Shown piece after piece: positions 5,374 through 5,876 of a DNA stretch of 5,876 nucleotides. Below the pieces are notes generated by a model that ran no database searches, was not told the DNA's origin, and was given only the letters and a program-made list of their open reading frames with translations. Made by a program: the position numbers and the translations under genes. Source of the stretch: Dehalococcoidales bacterium (GTDB lineage: Bacteria > Chloroflexota > Dehalococcoidia > Dehalococcoidales > UBA5760); assembly GCA_028710655.1 (NCBI GenBank), contig JAQTTS010000052.1:4455-10330 (forward strand), read 5' to 3'. Position 1 is the first letter of the stretch; each line of letters begins with the position of its first letter.

Positions 5374-5387
5374 CAGGCACAAGCCTG
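5374..5387 (+). other. Short hairpin upstream of the 40-aa gene
   Basis: CAGGC (5374-5378) and GCCTG (5383-5387) form a perfect 5-bp stem with an ACAA loop, about 20 nt before the SD of the 40-aa ORF. It may belong to its leader. It is not followed by a T-run, so it is not an intrinsic terminator. Confidence 0.35.
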
Positions 5388-5423
5388 GTGGGACAGCAAT
5401 ATTTGAAGGAGGGTCTCAATACC

Positions 5424-5546
5424 ATGGGAAGAAAAGCTGAGAAGGAACGACAGCGGCAAGCATACAAGGCAGCTTTCAAAGGCGTCAAGCACAATCACGG
5501 CACGCGAAGCATAAAGAAGAAAGACGAGTCAGCTTTGGGCAGGTAG
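5424..5546 (+). CDS. Very small basic protein (40 aa)
   Basis: ATG 5424 follows a very strong SD, AAGGAGGG (5406-5413), with a slightly long 10-nt spacer, and the frame ends at TAG after 40 codons. An upstream in-frame start at 5361 lacks an SD. The product begins MGRKAEKERQRQAYKAAFKG and ends SIKKKDESALGR. It has 13 Lys/Arg and two His against 4 acidic residues, a likely N-terminal amphipathic helix and a basic tail. This composition points to nucleic-acid or ribosome binding. It resembles the 33-aa ORF at 414-515 in size, charge and MG-X-K start, but similarity beyond that is weak. It is the only strong plus-strand gene here, with no clear promoter. It is followed by three hairpins at 5577-5683. 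Family unknown. Confidence 0.7.
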   Translation: MGRKAEKERQRQAYKAAFKGVKHNHGTRSIKKKDESALGR

Positions 5547-5576
5547 TAAAACCCGACAGACTGCCTGGCGGCGAAG

Positions 5577-5620
5577 CCGTCCGCATATGACGGGGTGGCA
5601 AACCGACGAGGAATTGCCAC
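5577..5620 (+). other. Two consecutive hairpins after the 40-aa gene
   Basis: CCGTC (5577-5581) pairs with GACGG (5589-5593) around 7 nt, and GTGGCAA (5595-5601) pairs with TTGCCAC (5614-5620) around 12 nt. They begin 30 nt after the stop of the 40-aa ORF and directly precede a larger hairpin. Their close packing suggests a structured 3' UTR or RNA. Confidence 0.5.
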
Positions 5621-5621
5621 T

Positions 5622-5683
5622 GTTGGTTGCCCTGGATGGTAGGACTCTGCTCATTGGAGTGAGAGTCCTACCATAACCAGAGA
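5622..5683. repeat. Long perfect inverted repeat (13-bp stem)
   Basis: ATGGTAGGACTCT (5636-5648) and AGAGTCCTACCAT (5662-5674) are perfect inverted copies around a 13-nt loop that itself contains CTC/GAG. The pairing can extend past a bulge on the left arm with TGGTT (5624-5628) and AACCA (5675-5679), then CTG and CAG-like ends. No U-tract follows on either strand, so a classical intrinsic terminator is unlikely. A transcript-end stabiliser, bidirectional barrier, RNA element or binding palindrome are alternatives. Confidence 0.75.
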
Positions 5684-5876
5684 CAGCGGCATCCTCCCAC
5701 GCGTTCAAACTGGGTGGCAGGAGTATACCGAAGAAGAAAGAGATGAGACGGCGTAGTGTCGCCATGCTAAACGTATGGCGCTGGAGATGGCCGCGGAATG
5801 GCCGCTGGGGTGCGCCAACAGGACGTGTCCCTGTAATCCCAGTATTTCGAATGTCGACGAATCGCCAAATTCGAGA

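Larger units (their letters stand above)
4995..5423. other. Long stretch without a convincing gene
   Basis: Several frames are open on both strands here but none has both a good start and a recognisable product. Visible items are the inverted repeat AAAGTC (5222-5227) with GACTTT (5235-5240) around a 7-nt loop, CAGGC-acaa-GCCTG (5374-5387) shortly upstream of the 40-aa gene, and a 34-37 aa minus-strand ORF listed separately. No terminator with a U-tract and no known RNA family was identified. Confidence 0.4.

Noticed and set aside
5560..5690. 5S rRNA or riboswitch (TGCCTGGCGGC, GGCAAACC)
   Set aside because: Only short matches to 5S and to c-di-GMP-I motifs; the required internal conserved segments are absent.
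5529..5765. Minus-strand 78-aa frame with a signal-peptide-like start
   Set aside because: There is no SD, and the frame runs through the inverted repeats and into the 40-aa gene, so it looks like a chance opening.
5818..5834. ACAGGAC..GTCCCTGT palindrome
   Set aside because: Short and imperfect, without a T-run or nearby gene; too weak to assign a role.

Overview
The window is bacterial DNA of moderately high GC. Its genes use ATG and GTG starts, most of them behind clear Shine-Dalgarno (SD) sites. Nearly all recognisable genes lie on the minus strand. Read from right to left they are: the F1F0-ATP synthase epsilon subunit (atpC), a DksA/TraR-type zinc-finger protein, a 70-residue protein of unknown function coupled to it, type III pantothenate kinase (coaX), a D-Ala-D-Ala ligase-like ATP-grasp enzyme, a 33-residue very basic protein that starts inside the 3' end of the ATP-grasp gene, and the first 96 codons of an unrecognised protein that runs off the left edge. 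The only well supported plus-strand gene encodes a 40-residue basic protein near 5424-5546. No phage, IS, CRISPR, tRNA or rRNA feature was found. The lineage cannot be fixed from this sequence. An atpC gene separated from atpD, together with CoaX rather than a CoaA-type kinase, would fit a less studied phylum, but this is only a guess.

Layout. 1-515: partial gene and the 33-aa ORF. 497-1618: ATP-grasp gene with its own promoter at 1720-1748. 1887-2672: coaX. 2673-2925: gap with no clear gene. 2926-3513: dksA-like gene plus 70-aa gene, 6 nt apart, evidently one transcript. 3514-3685: spacer with a 19-codon ORF behind a good SD. 3686-4114: atpC. 4115-4494: atpC upstream region of about 350 nt, with a strong promoter at its far end and three tandem 15-nt palindromic units. 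4495-4547: spacer between two divergent promoters. 4548-5423: plus-strand promoter and leader hairpin, then about 800 nt with no convincing gene, perhaps a decayed gene or non-coding RNA. 5424-5546: 40-aa basic protein. 5577-5683: three consecutive hairpins. 5684-5876: nothing supported.

The genes are mostly housekeeping: energy (AtpC), coenzyme A synthesis (CoaX), transcription control (DksA-like), and a peptide-bond or amino-acid ligase of the ATP-grasp fold. They do not form an obvious single pathway. The points most worth following are the tiny basic proteins, the shared promoter form (TTGACA, 17-18 nt, then TGC-TAC) with a CTACNGTAG palindrome over two -10 boxes, the orphan atpC with its repeat-bearing upstream region, and the structured, gene-poor stretch 4548-5690. 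I do not see a clearly new multi-gene system.
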